This document shows positions 35,241 through 47,300 of a stretch of DNA of 64,000 nucleotides, piece by piece. The position numbers were made by a program, and so were the translations under genes. The notes beneath the pieces are model-generated. The model worked only from the letters and a program-made list of their open reading frames with translations, had not been told where the DNA came from and ran no database searches. This DNA is from Sipunculus nudus (Eukaryota; Annelida; Sipuncula; Golfingiida; Sipunculidae), in NCBI GenBank assembly GCA_026874595.1, contig CM049308.1, positions 18,536,001-18,600,000 on the forward strand. The letters run 5' to 3'. Within the stretch, counting starts at the first letter, position 1. Each line of letters opens with the position of its first letter.

Positions 35241-36260
35241 CGCATTAGTTTCGCTTTGCTTCTTTGGCTTTCTCAAAATGCAAATACATTCATACATTAT
35301 ACATTTTTGTTTTCCTTTCCGTTTCTTCTTATCTCTTCTTTTCATTTAGCATTGGAAATTTACTGCTCTTCATTAATTCATTAAGTAAATATTACATAAA
35401 ATGGATAATATAACCTACTTAAAGCGAAATTAATGACAGAAAATCATCTGGCGGTATTTTTTTTCCGTATTATTGATTCGCGTCATTTATATTTCTGCAG
35501 ATTAAATCCTTGTAATTGTTTTGTTGATATATCAACAGATTTTCACGTTGTGCTGGTAAACCGCACCTCGACACTTCAATTTTCTAAAATTATCTATGTG
35601 AAACAGGTAATTGCTGTAATTTGGTTTCATATAGCAAATCCATTTAATTTATTTAACTTTTGATTTTTGGGTGAATGATAGATATAAACCGTTTAATTTA
35701 ATGTGTGCATTAGTATAATGGTAATAGGGACCCAGTACCAGTCTTTACACGCAGAGGCTGATTTCCAGACCTCTGAGTCCATGTACAAACTCGAGTTTAG
35801 ACCCCTCGAGTCCAAGTCCGAGTCCCTTAAAAGGTGGACTCGATTCCGGATTCGCGTCCGACATAACTTATATCATATTTAGTTGACCTCATTTCGTGTG
35901 GCATGTATCGGTGCGCGTACCACCGTATTCATGTATACAGCCACAATAAACACTGTTATACCAATATCAAGCATATGATAAATCTTGAATTGAATATTGC
36001 AAATAGCTTTTGAGGAATAAACACACATATACCCACATATGGAATAGCAATATCGCAAGTATGTATTTTATTGGTGTTATATTAACGATATAATTATTAT
36101 AGAGTACTGTTTAGGTTGAGCATTTTCAAATTAACCTCAAATACTCCACCAAAATATACCTTTATAACTCAAGTTCAAACCGGTTGAATCAAATTTAAGG
36201 TATTGTGTATTAATCAGTTATAATAAATATATGGAATATATGGTATGCCATATATGGTGC

Positions 36261-36290
<30 letters not shown>
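35240..36290. other. AT-rich stretch with a degenerate CTCGAGTCC cluster
   Basis: At about 35,775-35,870 related strings such as CTCGAGT, CTCGAGTCC and CCGAGTCC recur every 8-25 bp, a decayed short-period repeat. A (TA)n array lies at the end of the stretch. Confidence 0.5.

Positions 36291-36294
<4 letters not shown>
36263..36294. repeat. (TA)n microsatellite, about 32 bp
   Basis: It directly abuts the MITE copy that follows. Confidence 0.93.
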
Positions 36295-36296
<2 letters not shown>

Positions 36297-36298
36297 TA

Positions 36299-36457
36299 CA
36301 ATCAATGTGTAAAATCAGTCAATTTGTAAAATGTATGAAATTTTCGGTCAATTTACAAAGTGCCTGATGCACCCAGGCAATTTATAAAATGACTGCAATT
36401 TTCAGGTTTTTACAAGTTGACAGAAATATCATTCAGTTTAATTGACATATTGACTGG
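36299..36457 (-). mobile_element. Mariner-like MITE, copy A
   Basis: Seen: it starts CAATCAATGTG after TA and ends ATTGACTG. Inside are repeated AGTCAATTTRTAAAATG-type subunits that are partly self-complementary. Over its length it aligns to the reverse complement of copy B (37,692-37,862); I estimate about 80% identity by eye. Short CAGTCAAT termini with TA flanks fit a Tc1/mariner-type MITE, which is inference because no transposase is present. Confidence 0.7.
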
Positions 36458-36565
36458 AATGTAAAATGAATGAAATACTATTAATTGGTATACAATTAGA
36501 AATATTTAAATGACATTTCACTTAATTTATATAGCATAGTCTTAAAAAATACTTATATATATTTT

Positions 36566-37560
36566 ACATAATGTTATTGCATATTTTAATGTTTCATATA
36601 ATCAAAAGTGTCCATTTGGTTTAATTCTGGTTCTGGAGAAATAATTATGTAATCATATGATATCTTAATATTATATTGTCTCATGCTGGGGTGCAGTTTT
36701 CGTTTGCATAACCGTACTGTGTGTGGGAGGGGTGAACCTCTCCCTCAGTGCTGTATTTTGTTTCAAATTTATATCAGAATTTCAGAAATTTTGAAGCAAT
36801 TTCGGTATAGAATAACTACTGATTACTACTAAGAACCCCCTCCCACCCACCCCCTGGATTCGCCGCTGGTCATTTCACAATGAAATCTGCATGAATTATT
36901 TAATTTGTGCTTTAATATGTGGGTTTCAATATGTCTGAAAACTAGTGAATCATTCATGCATTATAAGACATTGTTTCAAATTTAAGTTATTTCTATTCAT
37001 TAATATATAAGAGACTGTCACACCTTTTGTAAATAAATCCTTTTGTACGGATTGAAATTAGAGCCCATTTTAGGCAAAATGACATTATTTTATATGACAA
37101 TATGGGGATGGGGTGAAAAAGGTATATATAATATGGAATAACCAGTTCGGTCATAAAATTTACTGCCCGACATTCAAAGGAATCAGAGTTAGGCTCCATT
37201 CAAAGAATATAGATTTAACGTACACAGAAACAGTCTGTAGTTGTGATTAAACCCTATCCTTTGTAACTCACTTATAAGCATATCTTACTCAATGTATTTG
37301 ATATTATAATTTCTGTAACTACGGTTATCTTTAACCGTTCTTCATCATAAATTTCACATATTATTGCACATTTCAATATTTCATTTAACAAAAAGCTTCC
37401 ATTTGACTTGATACTGGTGCTGACATAAGCAAAAATGTAGTTGATGAGTTGTAAAATATTAAGCATATTCTATTATGTTATAACAATGTGCATATTTCAA
37501 CTATATGATTCTGGTTACCCCTCACTATTCTGCAGTGTATTTTATTATTTGATCAGTATT
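36566..37560. repeat. Diverged direct duplication between the MITE copies
   Basis: Seen: GTTATTGCATATTTTAATG...CATTTGG...TGGTTCTGG near 36,570-36,640 has a direct counterpart, ATTATTGCACATTTCAATA...CATTTGA...TGGTGCTGA, near 37,360-37,420. A weaker match follows: CTCAGTGCTGTATTTTG versus TTCTGCAGTGTATTTTA. The offset is about 790 bp. This is an old tandem duplication. Confidence 0.6.
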
Positions 37561-37691
37561 CTATAAATTAGCCTTATAAAATTAAACAGGCGTAATGTTC
37601 ACATGAAGTATATAGCTGTTTATAAAATTTGGCAATGTCTGTTTCACAATAATGAGATATAAATGAAACAAAATACTATTTCATATAGATA

Positions 37692-37862
37692 CAGTCAATG
37701 TGTCAAATAAACTGACTGTTTTTTCAGTTAATTTGTAAAATGCCTGAAAATTTCAGCATTTTATAAACTGACTGACTGAATCAGGCACTTTGTAAATTGA
37801 CTGAAGATTTTAGGCATTTTATAAATTGACTGATTTTACATGTGAATTGACTGTAACATATA
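37692..37862 (+). mobile_element. Mariner-like MITE, copy B
   Basis: Seen: TA-CAGTCAATGTG at the start and AATTGACTG-TA at the end, a clean terminal inverted repeat with TA target-site duplication. The interior is palindromic in part. Orientation is opposite to copy A. About 171 bp, no coding capacity. Confidence 0.75.
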
Positions 37863-37864
37863 TA

Positions 37865-38048
37865 TTATATTTATATGGTAGAGTACACTATTACCATGCA
37901 GGATGTATTGGATTCATGTTACTTAAAAATACAAATTATATATTCATATATATATATAAAAGAATAAAATGTACGTAATATAGAGAGGTTTCCAGAATCG
38001 GCATATATATTCATGTCATTATATAGAAGATATTCTCCTAATAAGGCA

Positions 38049-38123
<75 letters not shown>

Positions 38124-38400
38124 GTGGTATCACATGCATTTACGGACAAATTCGATTTCTATCAATTAATACATGCCAAATTGCCGCTAATAGATAAATT
38201 AATACGATAAAATGAATATGCTAGTATCTCTCCGGGGGTTCATTTTTAAATTTAGTTTTAAAACACAAACTTAAAATGTAAAACCGTGAAAATACTACGT
38301 CTCTAAATTGAGCCCAAATGCATGGTCTTTTTTGTAGTACACTTGTTCACTAACTATTGTATGTGGGAGCTGTTGTATATTGTTGTATATATATATTCAA
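37865..38400. other. AT-rich stretch
   Basis: AT-rich sequence with one long (TA)n array. Nothing else was recognised. Confidence 0.5.
38052..38121. repeat. (TA)n microsatellite, about 70 bp
   Basis: Uninterrupted TA dinucleotides. Confidence 0.95.
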
Positions 38401-38820
38401 GCGATGTTGTATGTAGCGGGTTTGTAACAACCTTTTAACACAAGAGCAGTTAAATATTTTGCTCTTGGATCAGGGATAAGCCTCAAGGTGTGCACGTCCA
38501 GTGAATCAGCTTTCTGGCAAGACCAACGCTATAAGGTGACGTTCCCATGACATTCAGTGATGTTCAGACACTCCGATTGCAAAAACCGAACTTTAGATGT
38601 TGTAACAGTAATTAGCCTGGCTGATCTGTTCACCTACGTAAATCCTTCATGTATTAACCCACCCTCTTGTTCGGGTATAAGTGGATGTACAGAGTACATA
38701 GATATACATATACTGCATTTAATTGAAAAAAGCCTTCTCCGATCCCACGGTATATATAGACTGTTATATACGTATGTAAGTTTGCGGTCCATTGTTACCG
38801 TTCAAGTTCACAAGGCTTAA
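38400..38820. promoter_or_regulatory. Small GC-richer island 16
   Basis: Complex patch. An 87-codon frame (38,557-38,820, +) has no recognisable domain. Regulatory status is inferred only from composition. Confidence 0.2.
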
Positions 38821-38849
38821 AGAACATCACTTGGGCAGATGCATAAATG

Positions 38850-38851
<2 letters not shown>

Positions 38852-38904
<53 letters not shown>
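38852..38904. repeat. (TA)n microsatellite, about 53 bp
   Basis: Uninterrupted TA dinucleotides. Confidence 0.95.
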
Positions 38905-38907
<3 letters not shown>

Positions 38908-39725
38908 TAGTGTGCCAATTAAACGATTATATCGGTGATAAGTCGCTTTCTTTTATAATCGATACAATCGGTTGCATTTTTGCAAAATTGATCATAAACA
39001 ATTATGTATGCACATCCAAAGAGGTCATATTATCCTGATAAAATATTCTTATTGTGTGAGGGGTATATAAGAAAAAACGGGACACAAAACGGGGAACAAC
39101 ATTAAAACTTAACCCGACCACTACCTTGACCTGAAACTTCAGCGTGATGTCATACTGAATTTACTAAGGCACTTTCTAATTAAAATTCCATATACACAAT
39201 ATTTCACGGTAATATGGATGGTACTTAAATAATCAATTAATAATCGGCCTTTTTTTCACTTTTAACGTAATATAATACAGCATGCAGTATATATATACAT
39301 ATATACTTCAAAACCGATATATATTGTTATACGAATATTGTATTCGATAGATGAGGCAATGTTGGTTTTGACACTAGCTCTAACATATAAACCTATCAAA
39401 TTAGAGACATTCATTGTATGTTTATTGGGAATACAACAAAAATACAAATTTGTTTTCTATTATATTCTGGCTTTGAACCATGCATGTGATCTCGTTCTGT
39501 TTTATTTATCAAAAGGTATATGTACCGATTATCAAGTATTAATATAAAATTATTATGTATATTTCTGTTCGATGTATAATTGGTATTTTGTTTTATAATA
39601 TTATATATATTATACATTATATTTTATTATGGAAAGGGGGATTTGATATATAATTTACTGCATATATATATATACATTTGTTTTCTCCATCTTCGTTTAT
39701 TTTCGATATATATAAAGATTCCAGA

Positions 39726-39733
39726 ACACACAA

Positions 39734-39774
<41 letters not shown>

Positions 39775-39798
39775 ATAAAAATTATATATATATATATT
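39726..39798. repeat. Compound (AC)n(AT)n microsatellite
   Basis: AC units pass into AT units, then AATAAAAATT, then a second AT block. Confidence 0.93.
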
Positions 39799-40827
39799 AT
39801 AGGTTAATGAATCTACATTGTTTCATCCGATATAAAATTAAGACCGTTCATGTTCCCTGCAATAGAAAATGATGAATAGGGAATTAATGCTAAATAATGT
39901 AAAAACATGGTTGTTACTAATTACTTATTGAGCTCTCCTACTATACGATACACCAAACATGAAAAAAAAATATATTAAAAGGTAAAAAGCACATGCACAT
40001 ATTAATATATTTCCAGTCTTTATCTATTTTATTTTGTCCTTCAAATTTATGACTTGTTCCATCCTTGAGGAGTCAAAGGATTTATACAGTCATATTAAAT
40101 ATATTACACGCGTGAACATGAAGGAAAATTTTAAACAGAAAACTAAGTTGTGTTATATCATAGATGTTTTATTGATATTGTATAAACATGTGTAATCCCC
40201 CATGCATTTTATTTATGTATATATCCGTAGGGCAGATCTATATTGGACTACCGACCCTTGATGTAAAGTATAAAATAATAAACCTGTATACAACCATTTG
40301 AATAAATTCGTAAATTATTAAAACAGAATAATCGTTAGATAAGAAAAAATTTGGATTTCATGTATTGAACTCCAGATATTCAAAGCATTCTATATGCATA
40401 TATTATTAAAACCTTTTGCTAGTTGTTGAGGGACATATCAATGCAGTTCCTCCATAATTAAATTTTCATTCATTTCGACAACTTTGTATAAAATATCTTC
40501 AGACATGCGTTAATAAGAGTAATGATTTTCAGCAACATTTGATTAACCGATAGCAAGTATAACATAAATGAAACCTTTATTAATTCATGATGTTTATGTT
40601 CTATTGTTATCGCTGCCTGGTAATGCAATGTTAATGTTTATTTATATTTCAAAAGATGAGGAGAATCAGGCACATGCACAAACAATATATGAAAATGTGC
40701 ATTCAGAAGTTTTTTTTAACCATGCACGAATTATGAAACGTGGTACTTTTTGTCAAGGGAAGGTTTTTTTCTACGATAAAATGATGTGATGGAAAATACA
40801 ACATTTATTTACAACATATAGATTTGA

Positions 40828-40831
<4 letters not shown>

Positions 40832-40899
<68 letters not shown>

Positions 40900-40901
40900 T
40901 A
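40832..40901. repeat. (AT)n microsatellite, about 70 bp
   Basis: It ends where the purine-biased minisatellite domain begins. Confidence 0.95.
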
Positions 40902-40904
40902 TGT

Positions 40905-41150
40905 CACATTACAAACTCCGATCCAGTAGAATCGTCAATCCTACTAGGACAAAGTCCGATCGGACCTTCTACTAGGGGAAACTCCGATCAGACTTTCTAT
41001 ACTTTCTACTGAATAGATGCCTAGGCGAGAACTACATCTCGAGATGGTCCACCCGGTTAAGCAATCATATAGAAGACGCAGATATTCTGTATTTCAGATG
41101 TAAGATGAACTTTTTTAAACTGAATTAAATGTACACATCGGCGATCAGAT
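40905..41150. other. Leading edge of the minisatellite domain
   Basis: It contains CTCCGATC(C/A)AG-type strings and TTCTACTAGGG / CCTACTAGGA repeats at 25-40 bp spacing, perhaps the most decayed part of the array. Confidence 0.4.
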
Positions 41151-43430
41151 TTATTCAACTGAGGATGAGAGAACATTTCCAAAAGAACAAACCATTCTCA
41201 GAATGTCAGACGAAGGCTATTCAAGGAGAGAAGAATGGCAGAAGAAAGAAGATCTAGGAGATATCTAAAGAATACAAGTCACGCATCTGAGAAAGGCCAA
41301 TCTAGAACAACTTATTGTCTAAATGAAGATTATTTTTGCACTTCTTCGAGAACGTCACCACGGACAAAACAGATGTCAAAGCCTTTCAGGGCTTTATGAA
41401 TGTCCATTGAATCCATCAATGTAAAACGTCCAAAAAGTTCTGCCCTGAACAAAATGAAATATCAAGATGACTAGTTCAGGAGATAGGAATATCTAGATGT
41501 AGGACAAGTCAGGATAGAACAAGGATCAAATGATATTGAAGAAAAGAAGATTTCTGAAAACGCCACACAGGCATAAAGTATTCTGGTTTATAACAAAATA
41601 TCAATGAAGGAACATTAGCCCGTTACTGCCATGGGAAAGAAGACACAACATGCAGAAGAAAACTCAGAGACGACCCGAGGAGAGGTCAAACGAAACCTAT
41701 TCCATTATAATATATATATATACAGACGTATGTCAAACGAATGCCAGTCAATGTAGAAAAATGTCACCTGAACGGATGATAGACGGATAGATGAATGCCA
41801 AATGAAGCCTGATCAACGACTGGAGAGTGGCATATGAAACACAGTTCAGGACAGAAGAGTGTCTGATGAGACCCAATACAAACAGTAGAATGTCAAATAA
41901 AACCCACTCAAGGACAGAAGAATATCAAATGAACCCATTCCTGGACAGGAGGTCAAATGGAATCCAGTTCAGGATAAAAAATGTCAAATGAAACATATTA
42001 TAGGAAAGAAAACTGGTATATATAAAACTCATTAAGAAGGAAAGTCAATTGAAGCCAATTTAAGGACAGGAGAATGTCAAATGAAACCCATTCCGGGACA
42101 GGAGGTCATATGGAATCCAGTCTTGGATAAAACAAGTCAAATGAAACATTTTCAAGGAAAGAACACTGTTATATGAAAATCATTGAAGGATTGAAGATAA
42201 AATGAATCCAACTCAAGGACAGGAGAATGTCAAATGAAACTATTCCAGGATAGAAGAATGTCAAATGAAGCCCATACCAAGATTGGAGATTCTCAAACGG
42301 AATCCAGTCTAAGACAGACAAATGACAAATTAAACCTATTTCAGAAGAGAAGAATTTCATATGAACCCATTCAAGAACAGAAAAAATGTCGATTGAAAGT
42401 CATTCCAGTATAGATAAAAATATCCATCAACCCATTGCGGGAAAGGAGGTCGAATTAAACCCGTTTCAGGAGTGAAGAATGTCAAATGGACTATAGCCCA
42501 TGCAGGACATAAGAATATAAATGAAGAACAATTCCTGGACAAGCGAATGTTAACTGAATATTCAATCGGTGTAGAAAGTCAATTGAAGCCTATTCCAGAA
42601 AAGAAAAGTGTCAAATTAATCCTTTTTGTAGGAGTGTAGAATGTCAAATGAAGCCTATTCCTGGAGTGTAAAATGATTAATAGAACCGATACTAGAACAG
42701 AAGAACGTCAAAGAAATCGATTTTTGGACAGGAAGTCAATTGGAACCAAGTCCAGGACCAAAAAAATGTCAAATGAAACATATCATAGGAAAGAAAACTG
42801 TCATATGAAACTTATTGATGGATAGAAAGTCAATCGACGAAAATTTAAGGACAGGAGAATGTCAAATGAAACCCATTCCGGGACAGGAGATCATATAAAA
42901 TCCAGATTAGGAAAAATGAATGTCAAATAAAACATATTTAAGGAAATAAAGCTGCTATATAAAACTAAATGAAGCCAAACCAAGGTAAGGAGAATGTCAA
43001 ATGAAACCCATTCCGAGACAGGAGGTCATATGGAATCTAGTCTAGGATTTTAAAAAATGTCATATGAAACTCATTGAAGGATTGAAGAGCAAATGAATCA
43101 AATTCAAGAACAGGAGAATGTCAAATGAAACCATTTCAGGACAGGAGAATGTCAAATGAAACCCATTCCAAGGGTGTAGATTCTCAAACGGAATCTAGTC
43201 TAAAACAGACAAATGACAAATGAAACCTATTTCAGAACAGAAGAATTTCATATTAACCGATTCTTGAACAGGAAAATGTCAATTGAAAGTCATTCTAGGA
43301 TAGAAAAATCTCGATTACACCCATTCCGGGTCAGGAGGTCGAATGAAACCCGTTCCAGGAGAGAAGAATGTTATATGGAATCTAGCTTATGCAGGACATC
43401 AGAATGTTAAGGGCAGGAGAATGTTAAATT
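41150..43430 (+). repeat. Degenerate minisatellite with 0.8-0.9 kb higher-order duplication
   Basis: Seen: recurring GGAGAATGTCAAATGAAACCCATTCC and AGAAGAATTTCATATGAACCC-like blocks at roughly 30-35 bp spacing, strongly purine-biased on the plus strand. A higher-order repeat is visible. TTTAAGGACAGGAGAATG at 42,059 recurs at 42,844 (785 bp), and AATCYAGTCTAARACAGAC at 42,301 recurs at 43,192 (891 bp). An extra duplicated block near 42,980 accounts for the difference. Similarity to the consensus fades leftward. There is no sustained open frame. Confidence 0.85.
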
Positions 43431-44530
43431 GAGCCTTGCATGTCCAGTACAGGAAAATGTCAACTGAAACTTTGTCTAGGACAGGAGATTGTCAAATTTA
43501 ACCTTGTCCGGGACAGGTGAATGTCAAATGGAACCTTGTCCAATACATGAGAATGTCAAATGGAACCTTGTCCGGGACAGGAGAATGTCAAATGGAAAAT
43601 AGGCCATTATAGGAGAATGTCAAATAGAACCTTGCCCAAGACAGGAGAATGTCAAATGGAACTTTGTCTATTACAGGAGAATGTCAAATGGAACCTTGTC
43701 CAATACACGAGAATGTCTAATGGAACCTTGTCCATTACAAGAGAATGTCAAATGAAACCTTATCCATCACAGGAAAATGTCAAATGAAACCTTGTCCAAT
43801 ACATGAGAATGTCAAATGGAACCTTGTCCAAGACAGGAGAATGTCAAATGGAAAATATGCCATTACAGGAGAATGTCAAATGGTACCTTGTCCATTGCAG
43901 GAGAATGTCAAATGGAACCTTGACCATTACAGAAGAATGTAAAATGGTACCTTGACCATCACAGGAAAATGTCAAATGAAACCTTGTCCATAACAGGAGA
44001 ATGTCAAATTGAACCTTGCCCATTACAGGAGAATGTCAAATGAAACCTTGTCCAAGACATGAGAATGTCAAATGGAACTTTGACCATTACAGAAGAATGT
44101 CAAATACAACCTTGTCCATTACAGGAGAATGTCAAATTGAACCTTGCCCATTACAGGAGAATGTCAAATGAAACCTTGTCCAAGACATGAGAATGTCAAA
44201 TGGTACCTTGTCCGGGACAGGAAAATGTGAAATGGAAACTAGTCCATTACAGGAGAATGTCAAATGAAACCTTGCCCATGACAGGAGAATGTAAAATGGA
44301 ACCATGTCCAAGACAGGAGAATGTCAAATGAAACGTTATCCATTACAGGAGAATGTCAAATGGAACCTTATCCAAGACATGAAAATGTCAAGTAGAACAT
44401 AGTCCATTACAGGAAAATGTCAAATGGAACCTTGTCCAAGACATTAGAATGTCAAATGGAACCTTGTCCAGGACCGAAGAATATCAAATGAAACCTTGTC
44501 CAGGACAGGAGACTTTAAAATTAAACTTTA
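43430..44530 (+). repeat. Minisatellite, 32-bp unit, about 34 copies
   Basis: Seen: the unit reads AACCTTGTCCATTACAG followed by GAGAATGTCAAATGG, with variants GGGACAGG, AAGACAGG and AATACATG. Since 32 is not a multiple of 3, translation cycles every 96 bp, which gives peptides repeating ENVKWNL, RMSNGTL and ECQMKP. The frames at 43,560-43,787 and 43,745-43,942 are of this kind and are not credible proteins. Variant units (CCATTACAGG, CCAAGACAGG, CCAATACATG) are interleaved, which suggests unequal exchange or conversion. Confidence 0.93.
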
Positions 44531-44660
44531 TAAAGGATATTTCAAGTGGAACCCAGTCAAAGGCAGATGAATGTCAAATTTAACAAGTCCAGGAAGGAAG
44601 AATGACAAATGAAGAATTTCTAAGAGAAGGTCAATCAAAGACTAAAGAATTTAAGAAAGT
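44530..44660 (+). repeat. Decayed right edge of the minisatellite
   Basis: GAATGTCAAATT and GAATGACAAATGA units become irregular and fade out. Confidence 0.7.
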
Positions 44661-45560
44661 GAGGTGAATGTTTCATGAGAAGAGGTGTAACCCAGAATCG
44701 GAAAATGTAAGATGAATATCATATTGTTCAAGAAGATAAGAAATGTATACAGTCGAGTGGCGAAGAAGACGATACATGAATACAATGTTAAAAAGCAAAC
44801 ATAGCGGCATATCTGATACCACAAAGCTTGGCTAATTTTCTGATAAATTACAACTGTTTTAAGACTAGAGGTTCGGCATGAGCTGATATCTGCGTCTGTC
44901 AGATCTTTGCCTATGCACCTCCTATAGTGTATACCAGCTCAGTGGACAATTAGGCTACCCACTTGACTGGTGTCTCTAATGGTTCTTCTGTTCAGATCCT
45001 TGGATAAAGTGTGAAGACATTAGTGATTTTATTACTACAAATGGCTGCTGGTCATTATCTTGGAGAATATTTCTTTGCTTGCATAATTATTTTATTATAT
45101 TTTAATTTGGATTTCCAGGTTTATGGTGGCAGCGTAACTATATATGCCAACTTTTGCTGTTCTTTCGGACCGGTCTTTGGTTTAATAAGTATATTAATAA
45201 TATTTGCACGGCGGCCTGTCTTTTCCTCTTCTTTGTTATTTCTCCTCTGCTCTTTTTTTCTTCTTGCCCCCCCCCCTACCCCCCCCCCCCCCCGAATCGC
45301 CCCTCCACTTCTCTGTCTCTCTCTCCTCACGCTCAACTGTCACGGATTACATAGAAATGAAATTTTCTATGAAATTTTTAATTTTATAAATAACGATGTA
45401 CAGTCATTAGAGAATATGGACCGACGCTTAGGTCTTACTTAATTTACTGTATTGAATAGTCTGAACATGTGGAGGCCTCTTAAATCTTAGGGTTATTGAA
45501 AGGTTTGTATATCATTCCAATGTTTCGTGTCAGAAACAGGTACAATTTTAAACATTAACT
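44660..45560. other. Mixed stretch with a poly-C tract
   Basis: Unique sequence with a C-rich, T-rich section. The 143-codon frame at 45,011-45,442 spans the poly-C and has no recognised domain. No gene is called. Confidence 0.45.
45267..45293 (+). repeat. Poly-C tract, about 26 bp with one TA interruption
   Basis: C runs on either side of TA. It may form an i-motif, with a quadruplex on the other strand. Its length is uncertain. Confidence 0.9.
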
Positions 45561-46240
45561 CGTTTCCCTGTCCTCCCCTTAACTGGAGTGAGGGCAACAA
45601 AAAAAGTCAAGTCGCTGTAGCCAGGCTAGGAAATTAAAATGCAATAAAATCGGTTTGTTGGATAATAATTAGTTGTCGTGTGATAAGAAAGATAGCGGCC
45701 GTCCACTTAAACACGAATTTAGGTCAGCCGAGCAAGGAACTATCTGCTAGAGTACCTCGTCACCGCTCTTGATCACATTCTGTCTGGAAGCCTCTGTGCC
45801 GCGCGTCCTCGGCCGTTCTGCACCCTGCTTGCTGGCGTCGTGTCTTGCTGTCGCAGCCCTGCTGGCATAATGAAGGTACATTCCATCTCACCGCCTCTTC
45901 CCGGAGACTATCGCGTCAAATTAGAAGGGTCGCCCGTCGGATCAGTGGAGAGAAAAGCAGGTACATATTATACTTCATGAGGCTGTGTGTGTTTTCATTG
46001 TTTTATCTGGGTCCCGCTGATCGCGGTAAGCCTCTTGTAGATAAGGCCGCTCCTTCATGCTTGCATGCTCCTATATAGGTAATATACCTCGCCAACTGTG
46101 CATGCTATGAGGCGCTAAAGTGAACTACAAAGTGCATAATATTTTTATGAAGTAGGTGTTGGCGGTCATATTTTAAACACGTTAGGCTACCACCTCTGCA
46201 TGGTACATGTGTAACGTTGCTTAGGAGTACTGTAATCTTC
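45560..46240. promoter_or_regulatory. GC-richer island 17
   Basis: Complex patch, most GC-rich at 45,700-45,960 and dense in CpG (CCGCGCGTCCTCGGCCG). It may be a promoter with the short exon candidate that follows. Inferred. Confidence 0.3.
45870..45960 (+). CDS. Candidate short first coding exon, unknown protein (30 codons plus one base)
   Basis: Seen: ATG at 45,870 opens MKVHSISPPLPGDYRVKLEG and continues to GSVERKAG, ending at a splice-donor-like GCAG|GTACAT at 45,960/45,961. It lies downstream of CpG-rich sequence, as a first exon would. Reading through the donor stops after a few codons. No family is recognised, and the length is too small to exclude chance. Confidence 0.22.
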
Positions 46241-46450
46241 ATTATTCCGCAGAAAATAAATTGGAATAAAGGTCATTATAAAAAATGAAAGAAAACTGAA
46301 TATGGAATATGTTTGCCAAAATATTAATAGGTAAAACAAGATTGAATCTTTATTATTACGATAATTAAGACTTTAATACGGTTAGTTTCAATAGAAAGGT
46401 GAGCTTCCATGTCTGCATGTGGTTGCAAGGACTTCGAGCCTTTTTTTGAA

Positions 46451-46467
46451 CCCCCTCCCCCCCCCCC
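46451..46467 (+). repeat. Poly-C tract with one T
   Basis: C5-T-C11. Its length is uncertain. Confidence 0.85.
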
Positions 46468-47227
46468 TTCTTTCCCCCAACGGTTCATTCCAGTAACCTG
46501 GAATCGTTTTCAGCTTACATCCCTTCACTGTATTGACGAACAGATCATGATATTTTTATTGAAAAAGAGTGAAAAATTCAAGACTGAATATGATAGTCAC
46601 ATAATGTTTATTGTGTTGATACCAATCATATATACACCATGGGTCAAAACATATGGCACATTACATACCAGCACACTATATTTAAAAAAATTCAAATCAA
46701 TTAGAAGAAAATAATGTAAATATTTAAAGATAGAAAAATTCACCGAAGTGTAACAAAAACTAAAATTTAACAAATTAGAGGCTTAAAGTGGTGTGAAAAT
46801 TTGTTGAAAAAATCACGAAAATTTAATTTCCGTATTAACTGTAATTCCTACTGTTATCATTATAGGTATAGCTTAAATCTCAGTCTCAGTGCCCCATGTG
46901 ATGACATTTAATGATGGTGATGATGATGACGATTATTATAACTTTATTTTATTATTTTTAGTGTAATTTGTTTTATTTTTGTTGTTGCAGTCGTATTCAC
47001 GTTTATTCATGAAATAAGTCTATAAATAAACATTATATACTTCTTTAGACATGTATAATTCAGTCAGTATATTTTGAAAATTTAGGGGTAAGATGGAATC
47101 GTTATTAAATAACCCCCGCTAATAATACAAGATTGATTTCTTCTTACTTAAGGTGCTTTATAAATACGAGCAATCAGTGAGCGGTTATTGCTACTCAGGC
47201 TTTTGTGTTTAGGGTCATGAAATACAC

Positions 47228-47232
<5 letters not shown>

Positions 47233-47299
<67 letters not shown>
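47233..47299. repeat. (TA)n microsatellite, about 67 bp
   Basis: Uninterrupted TA dinucleotides. Confidence 0.95.

Positions 47300-47300
<1 letters not shown>

Larger units (their letters stand above)
38820..40904. other. AT-rich stretch with simple repeats
   Basis: It holds three dinucleotide arrays. No gene was recognised. Confidence 0.5.

Noticed and set aside
43560-43942. Repetitive protein encoded by the minisatellite
   Set aside because: The 32-bp period makes the frame cycle, stops break it often, and no flanking exons are seen.
43430-44530. CRISPR-like array of regularly spaced repeats
   Set aside because: The 32-bp units are contiguous with no unique spacers, and the sequence is eukaryotic. 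It is a minisatellite.
45011-45442. 143-codon plus-strand ORF, among the longest in the window
   Set aside because: It crosses poly-C and CT-rich sequence, and other frames are open over the same place. No domain or splice support.
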